Notes under the pieces: model-generated
Databases searched by the model: none
Told to the model about the DNA's origin: nothing
What the model saw: the letters and a program-made list of their open reading frames with translations, nothing else
Shown: positions 29,487 through 39,197 of the stretch, one piece after another
Numbering within the stretch: position 1 is the stretch's first letter
Layout of the letters: every line of letters begins with the position of its first letter
Made by a program: the position numbers and the translations under genes
Assembly: GCF_006539725.1 (NCBI RefSeq)
Contig: NZ_BJNO01000006.1
Location: 62,001 to 126,000, forward strand
Reading direction: 5' to 3'
Length of the DNA stretch: 64,000 nucleotides
Source of the DNA: Klebsiella terrigena
GTDB lineage: Bacteria > Pseudomonadota > Gammaproteobacteria > Enterobacterales > Enterobacteriaceae

Positions 29487-31484
29487 TCAAATAATCACCT
29501 CTGGCAGCAGGCCGGGATCTTCATGCAGCATCACGTGGGTCACGCGCTCACCACGCCAGAAGTTCAACTGAGTACCGAGGGGCGTGTGATGTACGCTTAC
29601 TTCGGTCAGCGGTGACGTTTTCGCCAGATCCCAAACACAACAAAAACGCGCCTGCGGCAGATGGTTGCGTAATACCAGATAGCTGAGGTCGCCGATCGCC
29701 GGATTATCGGGAGCCAGCCCTTGCCACAGTTCACCGTCACCGGCTAGCCACAGGGCAAAGGTGTCGTTCTCGCGGGAAAAGTGGCGCGGCTGACAGCCGT
29801 GAAGCGGCGTCACGGTTGAATCCCGCATATCACGCAGCGGCCCTCTGAGCGAAAAGGGTTGCGGCATGCCGCTTTGGTCGAGCGCCTTCGCGGCCAGATG
29901 CAGCGTCCAGTCGAGCTGCTGGCGATGAGGGTTTTCCACCGTTGACAGGTCAATCAGCACATCATCCAGCCACAACAGGCGACGGCGAAAGCGCACTTCG
30001 CGCCATGCCTCAACATCCCATTCTACCCGCGTATGGCTATTAAGCGTTGGTGGCGGCTTCTTCCAGTTAACTTCCGCGTCTATCCAGTGATAATCATCGC
30101 CCATATGCCAGCCCAAGACCTCGGTGTTGGCTGGCGGCTGATTGGTCTGGTTGACGGACAGCGTGTTGTGGGTGGCGCTGTTTTTGTAATAATCGTAGTG
30201 CATTTTCGCACCGTAGCCCGTGGTGCCAAGATCCGGGAGTAACCAGCCGTTGTGTTGCCACAGCATCAGACTCAGCCGATCGTAGTGATCGTGCTCGCCG
30301 CCCCAGGGGCTGTGTTTGATCAACACCGCCAACTGCTGCTGCGGGTGTCGCCACAGCGTCAGCCCGGCGCCCGGAGCAAAGACCGAGTGTTGCGGGAGCG
30401 GATTGATTGCGGTTTCAGGCAGCGCCCGGTCGCGCCACAGCAGCGTCTCCCGCCAATCCGCTTCATCTTCAGTCAACTGCAGGACCGACGCGTAGAGCGG
30501 GTCATGCCAGATAAACCAGGCAAATTCGTACAGATCGCGGTGATACAGCTTCTCTTGTCCGGCGAGGCAATCGTTCAGACGTGGGAAGGTACCGTCAGGG
30601 AGCACAAGCGAGAGTGGGAAACTGAGCATTCGTGGATACCACGGGCCATCAAGCAGGCTCCAGCGGGTGCCACGCGCCAGCTTCTCAAAGGCAAAGAACC
30701 CCTGCAGCGCGTAGTAGTGGTAGTGAATCGAACCTTCAAACCATAAACCTTCAGCCAGTAATCCATGCTCGAGTTGCCAGCGCAGCCCGTAGGGCTGATT
30801 TACGGCAAAATCCAGCAGGCTCTCATCTTCCAGCACAAACCCCAGCACCCCGAGCGCCGCGCTGATTTTCACTTCATGGTTATGGATTTGTGGGCTGCGA
30901 TGCGCGCGCAGAAACGTTGCCGCGCAGCGCAGCAGGATCTCGCCAATGTGCTGCTGCTCACCGGGCGGTAAGCTGTCGCGAATAAAATCATATCCTAGCG
31001 CCATATCCAGAATGCAGTTGGCTTCGCACAGCGTCTGGGCATTCATTTTGCCAGGACCATTGTGCGGAATATCGCCATGGACTTTATAGTCGGGATAAAC
31101 ATCCGCATAGCCCATTAGCAGCATGCGGACTTTATCGCGGTACGGCGTTTCCCCGGTCAGACGCCAAAGCAGCCCCAACTGCTGGCAGGCGCTGGCGTTG
31201 CGACCGTTCATTTCACGCCACCATGCGCCGTCCCAGGGCTCGCCGCTGAATGTTTCGCCATCCACAGGGCAAGCGTGCTGGTGGGGAGAGTCCGCCAGCC
31301 ACGTCAGCCGCACCCCATGGTGCTGACAAAAGTAATAAAGATTCCAACTGGCTATCCCGGTTTGCGGGATGTGAACGGCGGCTTCAAGTATCGGTTGTGC
31401 ATCCTTCACGAGCTGTTCAATCTGCTCGACATTATCGGCTGCACGTCTGGCAATGTCGGTCCATAGCCCAGAAAATTGTTTCAT
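29487..31484 (-). CDS. Heparinase II/III-type polysaccharide lyase, cytoplasmic
   Basis: This 665-residue protein has the architecture of heparinase II/III and oligo-alginate lyases: an N-terminal alpha/alpha toroid (about 1-360) and a C-terminal beta-sandwich domain. Likely active-site segments are SPQIHNHEVKIS (Asn-His), EGSIHYHYYALQGF (catalytic-type Tyr) and the family signature WGGEHDHYDRLSLML, which begins the C-terminal domain. There is no signal peptide, so it should act in the cytoplasm, probably as an exo-lyase that turns imported oligouronates into unsaturated monomers. Its ATG overlaps the stop of the upstream lyase as TAATG, so translation is coupled. Substrate specificity cannot be read from the sequence. 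Confidence 0.82.
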   Translation of the reverse strand: MKQFSGLWTDIARRAADNVEQIEQLVKDAQPILEAAVHIPQTGIASWNLYYFCQHHGVRLTWLADSPHQHACPVDGETFSGEPWDGAWWREMNGRNASACQQLGLLWRLTGETPYRDKVRMLLMGYADVYPDYKVHGDIPHNGPGKMNAQTLCEANCILDMALGYDFIRDSLPPGEQQHIGEILLRCAATFLRAHRSPQIHNHEVKISAALGVLGFVLEDESLLDFAVNQPYGLRWQLEHGLLAEGLWFEGSIHYHYYALQGFFAFEKLARGTRWSLLDGPWYPRMLSFPLSLVLPDGTFPRLNDCLAGQEKLYHRDLYEFAWFIWHDPLYASVLQLTEDEADWRETLLWRDRALPETAINPLPQHSVFAPGAGLTLWRHPQQQLAVLIKHSPWGGEHDHYDRLSLMLWQHNGWLLPDLGTTGYGAKMHYDYYKNSATHNTLSVNQTNQPPANTEVLGWHMGDDYHWIDAEVNWKKPPPTLNSHTRVEWDVEAWREVRFRRRLLWLDDVLIDLSTVENPHRQQLDWTLHLAAKALDQSGMPQPFSLRGPLRDMRDSTVTPLHGCQPRHFSRENDTFALWLAGDGELWQGLAPDNPAIGDLSYLVLRNHLPQARFCCVWDLAKTSPLTEVSVHHTPLGTQLNFWRGERVTHVMLHEDPGLLPEVII

Positions 31485-32722
31485 TATTGGTTATCCCTGA
31501 CCTCGGTTGATGCAGGAAGTGGGGCGATGAGCGTGGTGATATCGTCAGGATATTTCGCTCTCAGCCAGCGCGCTTTCTCGCTAAATAGCGGATTGTTCGG
31601 CCATGCGTGGGCGGCGCTCGCAATGTTGCGTAGCGCTTTTTTATCGTCCATTTTGTCGAGGTCTTTCCATGGCCACGGCGTGCCGCTGTTAATAAAGCCA
31701 GCGACATATTGATAGCCTTTTTGCAGGCTATGGTCGTCGAGGGTAAAGTTCCAGATATCGACACCGGCTTTTTCGCCCAGACGTCCCAGACGGTTATAGG
31801 CTTCGAGGTTGAAGTTGCTGTAGTGCCACGGACGGGTGCGCTCAAGCTCAGCCATCTGACGGCCTTGCATATCAAACTGCCCGGCGATACGGCGCAATTG
31901 AGTGATGTACAGACGCTTTTTCGCTTCTTCGATTTTGCCGCTGAACAGCGCATAGGTGGCGGCTTGCATATCAAAATAAGTGCCGTGATTGTTGTGCCAG
32001 TTCTCTTCTTCAAAGCCGTTCTGGCTGGTGGTCATCCAGTGATAAAACTCGCCGAACCACTGTTTAAGCGCCGTTACGTCCTTTTCACTCAGTGCGCTGG
32101 ATGATTGCAGCAGGGAGATGGCATCAACCACCTCAACCAGCGCCCGGCTATCGATAATGCCAATGCCACGTCCGGTATTAATCCCGGGGATAGCCTGCGC
32201 ATATTGCAGGTTCGGGGTCATGCGGGTATTGGCGTCGAGGAACCAGCTTTTAATCTGTTGAACGGCCTTCTGCGCGTAGCGTTCATCCTGAGAGAAATAC
32301 CATGCCAGCGCCAGCGTCGAGACATCGTTGCTCATTTTCACCAGGCGATTTTTATCCGTGGCATTACTGTTTGCGTCCGGGTTAGTTTGCCCATCTTTGC
32401 GGATGTACGGCAGACCGTCTTTGGTCTCCGGGTTTGGCCACCAGTACGGTGGAAAGCTGTAGTAATCGTGCTTATTGCCGCTGGCGGCGACCAGCGTTTT
32501 ATCCATCACTGAAAGCAGCGGATGTTTAAGCGCCAGGTCCGCCTTGTTTAACAGCGCGTTTGCGGCCTGCACGAACAGCGGGTCTTTAGCCGCTATCTGC
32601 TGGCGGCTATAGGCTAAATCTTTACCGTCAAGGGTGTAGGGTTCAGCGGCATACAGGGATGCACTGATGCTGCAACAGAGAAACGTAAAGCCTAATATTC
32701 CTCGGCGAGGTATTGAATACAT
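31484..32722 (-). CDS. Secreted alginate-lyase-fold polyuronate lyase (PL38-like)
   Basis: This 412-residue protein has a signal peptide (about 1-26, hydrophobic core GFTFLCCSISASLYAAEP) and an alginate-lyase-type alpha/alpha barrel. Recognisable segments are YWWPNPETKDGLPYIRKDGQ, RGIGIIDSRALVEVVDA, the active-site-like ENWHNNHGTYFDMQ (Asn-His) and ELERTRPWHYSNFNLEA (Arg/Tyr). From memory, this arrangement is closest to PL38, whose characterised members include glucuronan lyases; alginate or another polyuronate is possible. It should depolymerise substrate in the periplasm. It is first in a two-gene operon and divergent from the ABC importer. Confidence 0.8.
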   Translation of the reverse strand: MYSIPRRGILGFTFLCCSISASLYAAEPYTLDGKDLAYSRQQIAAKDPLFVQAANALLNKADLALKHPLLSVMDKTLVAASGNKHDYYSFPPYWWPNPETKDGLPYIRKDGQTNPDANSNATDKNRLVKMSNDVSTLALAWYFSQDERYAQKAVQQIKSWFLDANTRMTPNLQYAQAIPGINTGRGIGIIDSRALVEVVDAISLLQSSSALSEKDVTALKQWFGEFYHWMTTSQNGFEEENWHNNHGTYFDMQAATYALFSGKIEEAKKRLYITQLRRIAGQFDMQGRQMAELERTRPWHYSNFNLEAYNRLGRLGEKAGVDIWNFTLDDHSLQKGYQYVAGFINSGTPWPWKDLDKMDDKKALRNIASAAHAWPNNPLFSEKARWLRAKYPDDITTLIAPLPASTEVRDNQ

Positions 32723-33249
32723 AGTGATAACCCTTCTTCAAATATGAGAAAAGATAACAAGAGAATTATGCCTGTTGCGTATTTCCATGACGTAAAAGGC
32801 AGGTGAATTAATTAAAAAATAACGCCTTGATAAATAGCATGGCGTGCAGTGTAAAAGACAAAGTGATTTTTTTTGTGATGTTCATCATGATTATTGCGGT
32901 GGATGAAAAATGACTCATTTAATGCTGTGTAGTTCACGGTTTTCGACGTTTTTCAATTTTTATTGATAAATGCAACAAAATGACTAAGTTTATAACTTAT
33001 TGATTTTTAATTATTAAATTTTAATGTCACTTTTTGTGTCACTATTTGATGTGATCTGATTCAACTTTTAAGTTTTTGAAATGCAATTTCTTTTTTGTGT
33101 GGTTGTATTGAGAAATGCATTTCTATTTAATGTTTGGAAATACTTTTTTATGCATGTTGAATTAATGCCTCAATGTTAATCGCGCTCACAGAAAAACAGC
33201 TGTTGCGAATTTAATTACCGTTGTGCCCTACAATAAAGGATATGCAATC
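32723..33249. promoter_or_regulatory. Divergent control region of the uronate locus
   Basis: This 527-bp, strongly AT-rich region separates the lyase operon from the importer operon and contains no gene. Visible elements are a perfect 14-bp palindrome AGAAATGCATTTCT (33111-33124), a related dyad GAAATGCAATTTC (33078-33090), and two CRP-like sites at 32874-32889 (TGTGA-N6-TCATG) and 33050-33065 (TGTGA-N6-TCAAC). The importer start is preceded by AAAGGA. Confidence 0.6.
33078..33124. promoter_or_regulatory. Paired GAAATGCA(A)TTTC operators, KdgR-like
   Basis: Two related dyads, GAAATGCAATTTC (33078-33090) and AGAAATGCATTTCT (33111-33124), have centres about 33 bp apart, close to three helical turns. 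The first has the GAAA-N5-TTTC format of KdgR operators; the second has a 4-nt centre. No regulator gene lies in the locus. Control by KdgR (12003-12794) is an inference. Confidence 0.45.
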
Positions 33250-34539
33250 ATGTCTGCGAATAAATTACGTTCATTATTACTTGTTACCGCTCTGGGTGTT
33301 GGCGTCGGGCAAAGCTACGCCGCCACGACCCTTAACGTGTGGATCCGCGCAAGCAATGACTCCAAAAATATCTATAAACAAGAGGCTGAAAAGTTCGAAG
33401 AGAATACCGGCATTAAAATTGAGTATTTCAACGCCACGACTGATTTTGAACAGCGCCTGGCGAGGGCGACGGCGGGCAACGCCTTACCGGACCTGATTTT
33501 TAACGACGCGGCATCGCTGGGACAGTTTATTCAACTGGGTATTGCGGAAGAAATCGACCCCTCAGGCATTAAGGGTGGTGACCAGCTGTATCAGACCGCC
33601 TGGAACAGTACCCGCTATATTGACGGCAAATACTATGGCGTTCCAACATCCGCGCAAACCTTCGCGCTATTTGTGCGCAAGGACTGGCGCGAGAAATTAG
33701 GCCTGCCGCAGCCGAAAAGTTGGGATGATATTCAAACGCTGGCCAAAGCCTTTACCACCCAGGACCCGGACGGGAACGGCAAACACGACACTTACGGATT
33801 TGTTGTTCCGGCATCCACGACCCGTGGCTATGCCAGCTGGTTTATGAGCAGCTTTATCTGGCAGGCGGGCGGTGATTTTGTCAAAGAGAATAACGGCAAG
33901 TTCAGCGCCTCGCTGCAAACCCCGCAAGTCGCGCAGGCGTTGACGTTTATGCGTACCATGATGTGTGAAAAAGTCACCCAGCCGGGGGCGATTAACGCCA
34001 CCACCGCCGACGTTATCCCATCCTTCCGTTCCGGGCAAAGCGGCATGTTCTTTAGCGGCCCGTACCACATCGCGCTGTTTGATAAAGACCCGGGCAAAGA
34101 CAACTTTGAGGTCCTGCCGGTGGTGGGGCCAAAAGGGGAAGCTACTCTGGCTGAAGGGACCTCCGTCTTTATGATGAAGAGCAGCAAGCAAAAAGAGGCG
34201 GCGCGTAAATTTATCGAATTTATGATTTCGACCGAAGGCCAGGAAATTGGCATGGGTAAAGGCAGCAAGCACATTCCGGTGGTGCGCCTGCCGGTAAATA
34301 AAAATGTCGATGTCAAAGCAGTCTATCAGGACCCGCGCTGGGAAACCTTCGCTCGGCTCTACAACGAACAGGGCCGTTACGTACCGCAAATTCCGAACTG
34401 GACGCCGGTTCGTCAGGTGGCTGCCGATGGCTTTAACCGTATTTTCGCCAATTGCAACAGCGATATTGCCGCTGAGCTGAAGGCGATAGATGGCAAGGTC
34501 GACGCTGAGTTGCAAAAGCAAAATGTGCTGGCTAATTGA
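33250..34539 (+). CDS. ABC importer sugar-binding protein (uronate oligosaccharide)
   Basis: This 429-residue extracellular solute-binding protein of the maltose/oligosaccharide family has a signal peptide (about 1-24, ending GQSYA) followed by TTLNVWIRASNDS. Typical segments are ALPDLIFNDAASLGQFIQLG, YYGVPTSAQTFALFVRKDW, FRSGQSGMFFSGPYHIALF and AARKFIEFMISTEGQE. I chose the ATG at 33250 (MSANKLRS) over a GTG at 33223 because a signal peptide starts there. It heads a five-gene operon with two permeases, an ATPase and a lyase. The ligand is presumably an oligouronide released by the secreted lyase. Confidence 0.88.
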   Translation: MSANKLRSLLLVTALGVGVGQSYAATTLNVWIRASNDSKNIYKQEAEKFEENTGIKIEYFNATTDFEQRLARATAGNALPDLIFNDAASLGQFIQLGIAEEIDPSGIKGGDQLYQTAWNSTRYIDGKYYGVPTSAQTFALFVRKDWREKLGLPQPKSWDDIQTLAKAFTTQDPDGNGKHDTYGFVVPASTTRGYASWFMSSFIWQAGGDFVKENNGKFSASLQTPQVAQALTFMRTMMCEKVTQPGAINATTADVIPSFRSGQSGMFFSGPYHIALFDKDPGKDNFEVLPVVGPKGEATLAEGTSVFMMKSSKQKEAARKFIEFMISTEGQEIGMGKGSKHIPVVRLPVNKNVDVKAVYQDPRWETFARLYNEQGRYVPQIPNWTPVRQVAADGFNRIFANCNSDIAAELKAIDGKVDAELQKQNVLAN

Positions 34540-34550
34540 GGGAGTAAGTT

Positions 34551-35492
34551 ATGACGCTGCATGAGACGAAGTCTTCGCCGCTAAAGCAAGCCGCTTCGCC
34601 TGAAGCCACCGGATGGTTGACGCCAAAGCGCAAGCGGGCGCTGATTCCGTGGCTGTTTTTAGCCCCGGCGCTGATTATTTTTAGCTGGTTTAAGTTCATC
34701 CCGATGATTCAGGGGCTGGTGATGAGCTTTTACAAGGTTAACTTTAATCAACCGGACGAGTGGGTGGGATTGGCGAACTTTACCCGCGCTTTCGCCGACG
34801 TTGAGCTACATGCGGCAGTGGTGAATACCCTGCTGTACGTGGTGGTGACCATGTTTGCCGCCGCAATCCTGGCTTTTTTCCTCGCCATGCTGCTTGAAGG
34901 GCCAGCGCGCCACCTGCGATTTATTCGCACCGCCATCTTTTTACCGGCAGTGACCAGCGCGGCAATTGTCGCCGAAATGTGGCGCATCCTGTTTAACCCT
35001 ACACCAAACGGGGTGGTAAACCACATTCTGAGCTGGTTTGGCGTCGCCGATCAGGGTTTCCTTGCCAGCTCCGATCAGGCGCTGGGGGTGATCATGTTGC
35101 TGCATATCTGGAAAGCAGTGCCCTACAACATGGTGATTTTCATTGCCGGGCTGGCGGGTATCAGCCGCGATCTGTACGACGCCTCGAACGTTGACGGCGC
35201 AAACTGGTGGAACCGCCTGCGTTACGTCACCTTGCCCGGAATGATCCCGGCGCTGTCGGTGGTGCTGATGCTCTCCTTTATTCGTGGTTTCCGTGTCTTT
35301 GCGGAAGTGTACGCCACCACCGGCGGCGGCCCCTCTAACGCCACGGAAATGGTCATGACCCACATCTATAAACTGGGTTTTGAGCAGTTCGACTATGGCT
35401 ACGCCTCGGCGGTGTCGTTCCTGCTGTTCACCTTTACGGTGATCTTAACCATCTGTCATTTAACGCTAAAAAAACGTATCGCACGTTACTAA
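34551..35492 (+). CDS. ABC importer permease 1 (MalF-like)
   Basis: This 313-residue inner-membrane permease of the carbohydrate uptake family has about six membrane segments. The EAA loop that contacts the ATPase reads YDASNVDGANWWNRLRYVTLPG (from about residue 205, split here only by its own helix). It starts 12 bp after the binding protein with GGGAG upstream. It should pair with the next gene to form the channel. Confidence 0.9.
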   Translation: MTLHETKSSPLKQAASPEATGWLTPKRKRALIPWLFLAPALIIFSWFKFIPMIQGLVMSFYKVNFNQPDEWVGLANFTRAFADVELHAAVVNTLLYVVVTMFAAAILAFFLAMLLEGPARHLRFIRTAIFLPAVTSAAIVAEMWRILFNPTPNGVVNHILSWFGVADQGFLASSDQALGVIMLLHIWKAVPYNMVIFIAGLAGISRDLYDASNVDGANWWNRLRYVTLPGMIPALSVVLMLSFIRGFRVFAEVYATTGGGPSNATEMVMTHIYKLGFEQFDYGYASAVSFLLFTFTVILTICHLTLKKRIARY

Positions 35493-35501
35493 GGAGCCGT
35501 G

Positions 35502-36341
35502 ATGTTAAGTAAACGTTGGGATACCGCAGGACGCTGGTGCATTTACGCGCTGTTGTTGATTGTTTTTGTCGGCCCGTTCTGGGGCATCGTCGCGACCGCG
35601 TTCAGCGGCGCGCCGGTCAAGCCGGGCGAACTGTTGGCCTGGCCGAATCAGTTCTCCTTCGAGAACTTTATCTTCGCCTGGATGGATATCGGCGTCTGGC
35701 AGTACCTGCTGAACTCAGTGCTGGTGGTGTTTTTCGGCACAGTTTTGCAGGTCTCGGTGAGCGCGCTGGCGGCCTACGCGCTGGCACGCAAAAAGTTCCG
35801 CGGCGTGGCGCTGGTCAGTCTGGTGATTTTGTCCACCATGATGCTGCCGGAAGAAGTTATCGCCATTCCGCTGTACATGATTATTAACTGGCGGCTGCCG
35901 TTTATCGATGCATCGCTCTACAACAGCTACCTCGGGATGATTCTGCCGGTGGTGGGCTGGGCATTCTCCATCTTTGTGCTGACCGAGTTTATGTCGGCCA
36001 TCCCGAAAGAACTGGAAGAGGCGGCACGCATTGACGGCGCTAACGAATGGCAAATCTTCTTCCATGTGATCCTCCCGCTGGTGAAACCGGCGCTCGGCAC
36101 GGTAGTGACCTTTGGCTTCATCATGATTTGGGACCAGTACCTGCTGCCGCTGATTGTGGTCAACCAGGACAGCCTGAACACTATTCCGGTGATCCTCGGT
36201 ACGCTGCGTACCGATGAGAGCATCACACCGAACATTTTTATCGCCATTACGCTACTGGCGATGCTGCCAAGCATCATCGTCTATCTGGGTCTGCAAAAAC
36301 ATTTCAATCGCGGGATTATGTCCGGCGCGGTCAAAGGATAA
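35502..36341 (+). CDS. ABC importer permease 2 (MalG-like)
   Basis: This 279-residue permease has six membrane segments and the EAA motif ELEEAARIDGANEWQIFFHV near residue 175. I chose the ATG at 35502 because AAGGAG lies five bases upstream; the preceding GTG codon is less well placed. It lies 10 bp after permease 1. Confidence 0.9.
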   Translation: MLSKRWDTAGRWCIYALLLIVFVGPFWGIVATAFSGAPVKPGELLAWPNQFSFENFIFAWMDIGVWQYLLNSVLVVFFGTVLQVSVSALAAYALARKKFRGVALVSLVILSTMMLPEEVIAIPLYMIINWRLPFIDASLYNSYLGMILPVVGWAFSIFVLTEFMSAIPKELEEAARIDGANEWQIFFHVILPLVKPALGTVVTFGFIMIWDQYLLPLIVVNQDSLNTIPVILGTLRTDESITPNIFIAITLLAMLPSIIVYLGLQKHFNRGIMSGAVKG

Positions 36342-36351
36342 GGAGTTACCA

Positions 36352-37446
<1,095 letters not shown>

Positions 37447-37453
37447 GGTGGCG

Positions 37454-38593
37454 ATGAAGCTGTACACCCTTGATGAAAGCTGTCTTGAGAATGCCCGCGC
37501 GGGACTAAAGCAGCCATTTTCTCCACTCCAGCAGGCGCTCGGGAAACTGGTGACGGAAGCGGACTTGCTGCGCCGCGAGCCGCCGGAAAGTGTGGTGCAT
37601 AAAAAACTGCGTCCGGCGAGCGGCGACGCCCATGATTACTACAGTCTTGGTACCTACTGGTGGCCTAATCCACGGCGGCCCAACGGGCTGCCCTATATTC
37701 GCCGCGACGGGCACATCAATCCGCAGTGCGAAAATAACGACACCGACACCACGCGCATTATCCGTATGTGCGAACGTTGCCTGACGCTGGGGCTGGCATG
37801 GTACTTCACCGGCCAGCGACAGTACGCGCAGGCCGCCGCGCAGCAGATCCGCTGCTGGTTTCTTGATGCGGATACGCGGATGAACCCGCATCTGAACTAC
37901 GGTCAGGCGATCCCGGGGATTGTCTCCGGTCGCGGCACCGGGCTTATCGACACGCGCCTGCTGTGGATGGTGGTTGACACCATCGGACTGATTAATGCGG
38001 CAAGCGTGCTGGATACGGATGATATCATCGGCCTGCACCAGTGGTTCCGCGACTTCAACCATTGGATGTATTACAGCGAAATAGGCCATTCTGAGTATGT
38101 CTGGCACAACAACCACGGCACCTGGTATGACGCCCAGCGTGCAGTGAACGCGCTGTTCTATGGCGATAAAGGCCTGGTGGCGCGGATTATCGAACAGGGC
38201 ATTACCCAACGGATGGCGGCGCAAATCGACCAGGACGGCAAGCAGACGATGGAACTGGAGCGCACCATTCCGTTTCACTATTCGCTGTTTAACCTGGAAG
38301 CGCATCTGCTGCTTAACCGCTACGCTGAACACGTTGAGTTTGATCGCTGGAATACAGTCCGCGACGGGCGAGGGGTGAAGCAGGGGATTGATTATCTGGT
38401 GCCGTTTATCCGTGAGCCGGATCTGTGGCCGTATAGCGACTTGCAGGGAATTGTCTGGGATAGTGCGCTAAGAGTGTTATTGCAGTCGGCGCGGGGATAT
38501 CCCCAGCAGTTGGCAACCTATCGCGAAGCCCTGAAGTGCTTGCCTCAGGAGACGTTACCGTTAAAAGAACAGTTGATGTGGTGCCCGGCCTGA
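37454..38593 (+). CDS. Alginate-lyase-fold polyuronate lyase, cytoplasmic paralogue
   Basis: This 379-residue protein is a clear paralogue of the secreted lyase at 31484-32722. Shared blocks are YWWPNPRRPNGLPYIRRDGH, LGLAWYF, RCWFLDADTRMNPHLNYGQA, RGTGLIDTR, VWHNNHGTWYDAQ and ELERTIPFHYSLFNLEAH. It has no signal peptide and ends just after the conserved domain. I chose the ATG at 37454, preceded by AAGG; an ATG at 37439 has no spaced ribosome site. Being last in the importer operon, it probably cleaves oligouronides after uptake. Confidence 0.8.
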   Translation: MKLYTLDESCLENARAGLKQPFSPLQQALGKLVTEADLLRREPPESVVHKKLRPASGDAHDYYSLGTYWWPNPRRPNGLPYIRRDGHINPQCENNDTDTTRIIRMCERCLTLGLAWYFTGQRQYAQAAAQQIRCWFLDADTRMNPHLNYGQAIPGIVSGRGTGLIDTRLLWMVVDTIGLINAASVLDTDDIIGLHQWFRDFNHWMYYSEIGHSEYVWHNNHGTWYDAQRAVNALFYGDKGLVARIIEQGITQRMAAQIDQDGKQTMELERTIPFHYSLFNLEAHLLLNRYAEHVEFDRWNTVRDGRGVKQGIDYLVPFIREPDLWPYSDLQGIVWDSALRVLLQSARGYPQQLATYREALKCLPQETLPLKEQLMWCPA

Positions 38594-38604
38594 TAGGGCG
38601 GGCA

Positions 38605-38642
38605 CCTTTCCGGGCGAGGCGCTTGCGCCGACCCCGGAAAGG
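38605..38642. repeat. REP-like palindrome after the uronate locus
   Basis: CCTTTCCGGG and CCCGGAAAGG flank an inner dyad (GGCGC/GCGCC), giving a long imperfect hairpin between the convergent lyase and yoaB genes. This layout is typical of extragenic palindromic repeats and may also terminate transcription. Confidence 0.6.
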
Positions 38643-38658
38643 CTCAGCGTAAAAGTGC

Positions 38659-39003
38659 TTACACCGCGGCGATAATTTTAATTTCGACTTTGTATTCTGC
38701 TTTCATCAGCGCGGCCTGCACGGTGCAGCGAACCGGCGCGTGACCGGCAACAACCCAGGCGTCCCAGGCTCTGTTCATCGCGGCAAAATCACTTTTGTCG
38801 GCAAGGAAAATGGTGGCGTCGAGAATACGCGACTTGTTGCTGCCCTGTTTCTCAAGCACCGCGTCAATCTGCGCCAGGGTGTTGGCGGTTTGCTCTTCGG
38901 CGCCTGCGTCGAGGTTTGCCGGCACGCCGGTGTAGTACAGCGTCTGGTTGTGGATCACCACATCAGACCAGCGGGCTTCCGCATCGATACGCGTAATAGT
39001 CAT
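38659..39003 (-). CDS. yoaB: RidA-family protein YoaB
   Basis: This 114-residue Rid/YjgF-family protein closely matches E. coli YoaB. The family hydrolyses reactive enamines and imines. The family arginine is visible in GHAPVRCTVQAALM, with EIKIIAAV at the end. It is the right-hand core neighbour of the accessory locus. yoaA is divergent from it. Confidence 0.93.
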   Translation of the reverse strand: MTITRIDAEARWSDVVIHNQTLYYTGVPANLDAGAEEQTANTLAQIDAVLEKQGSNKSRILDATIFLADKSDFAAMNRAWDAWVVAGHAPVRCTVQAALMKAEYKVEIKIIAAV

Positions 39004-39197
39004 TTCAGTTTCCTCTCAATCCAATGAATTTCAGGCGGCGTTGCCGGCAGAACCGGCGCGGAAACCGCCCGAAAGACGACGGGTATATCCGTTTGACGGG
39101 GGCAAGACTGCCATAATGTTCCGCTCGCGTCACTACCCGGGCTGGTGAAAAGAGCTCCTCCCTGACATAATCACTGTCCAAATAACCAGGGGGCATT

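Noticed and set aside
33111-33124. Palindrome AGAAATGCATTTCT as a transposon or attachment end
   Set aside because: No second copy flanks the locus and no recombinase is nearby; a regulator site fits better.
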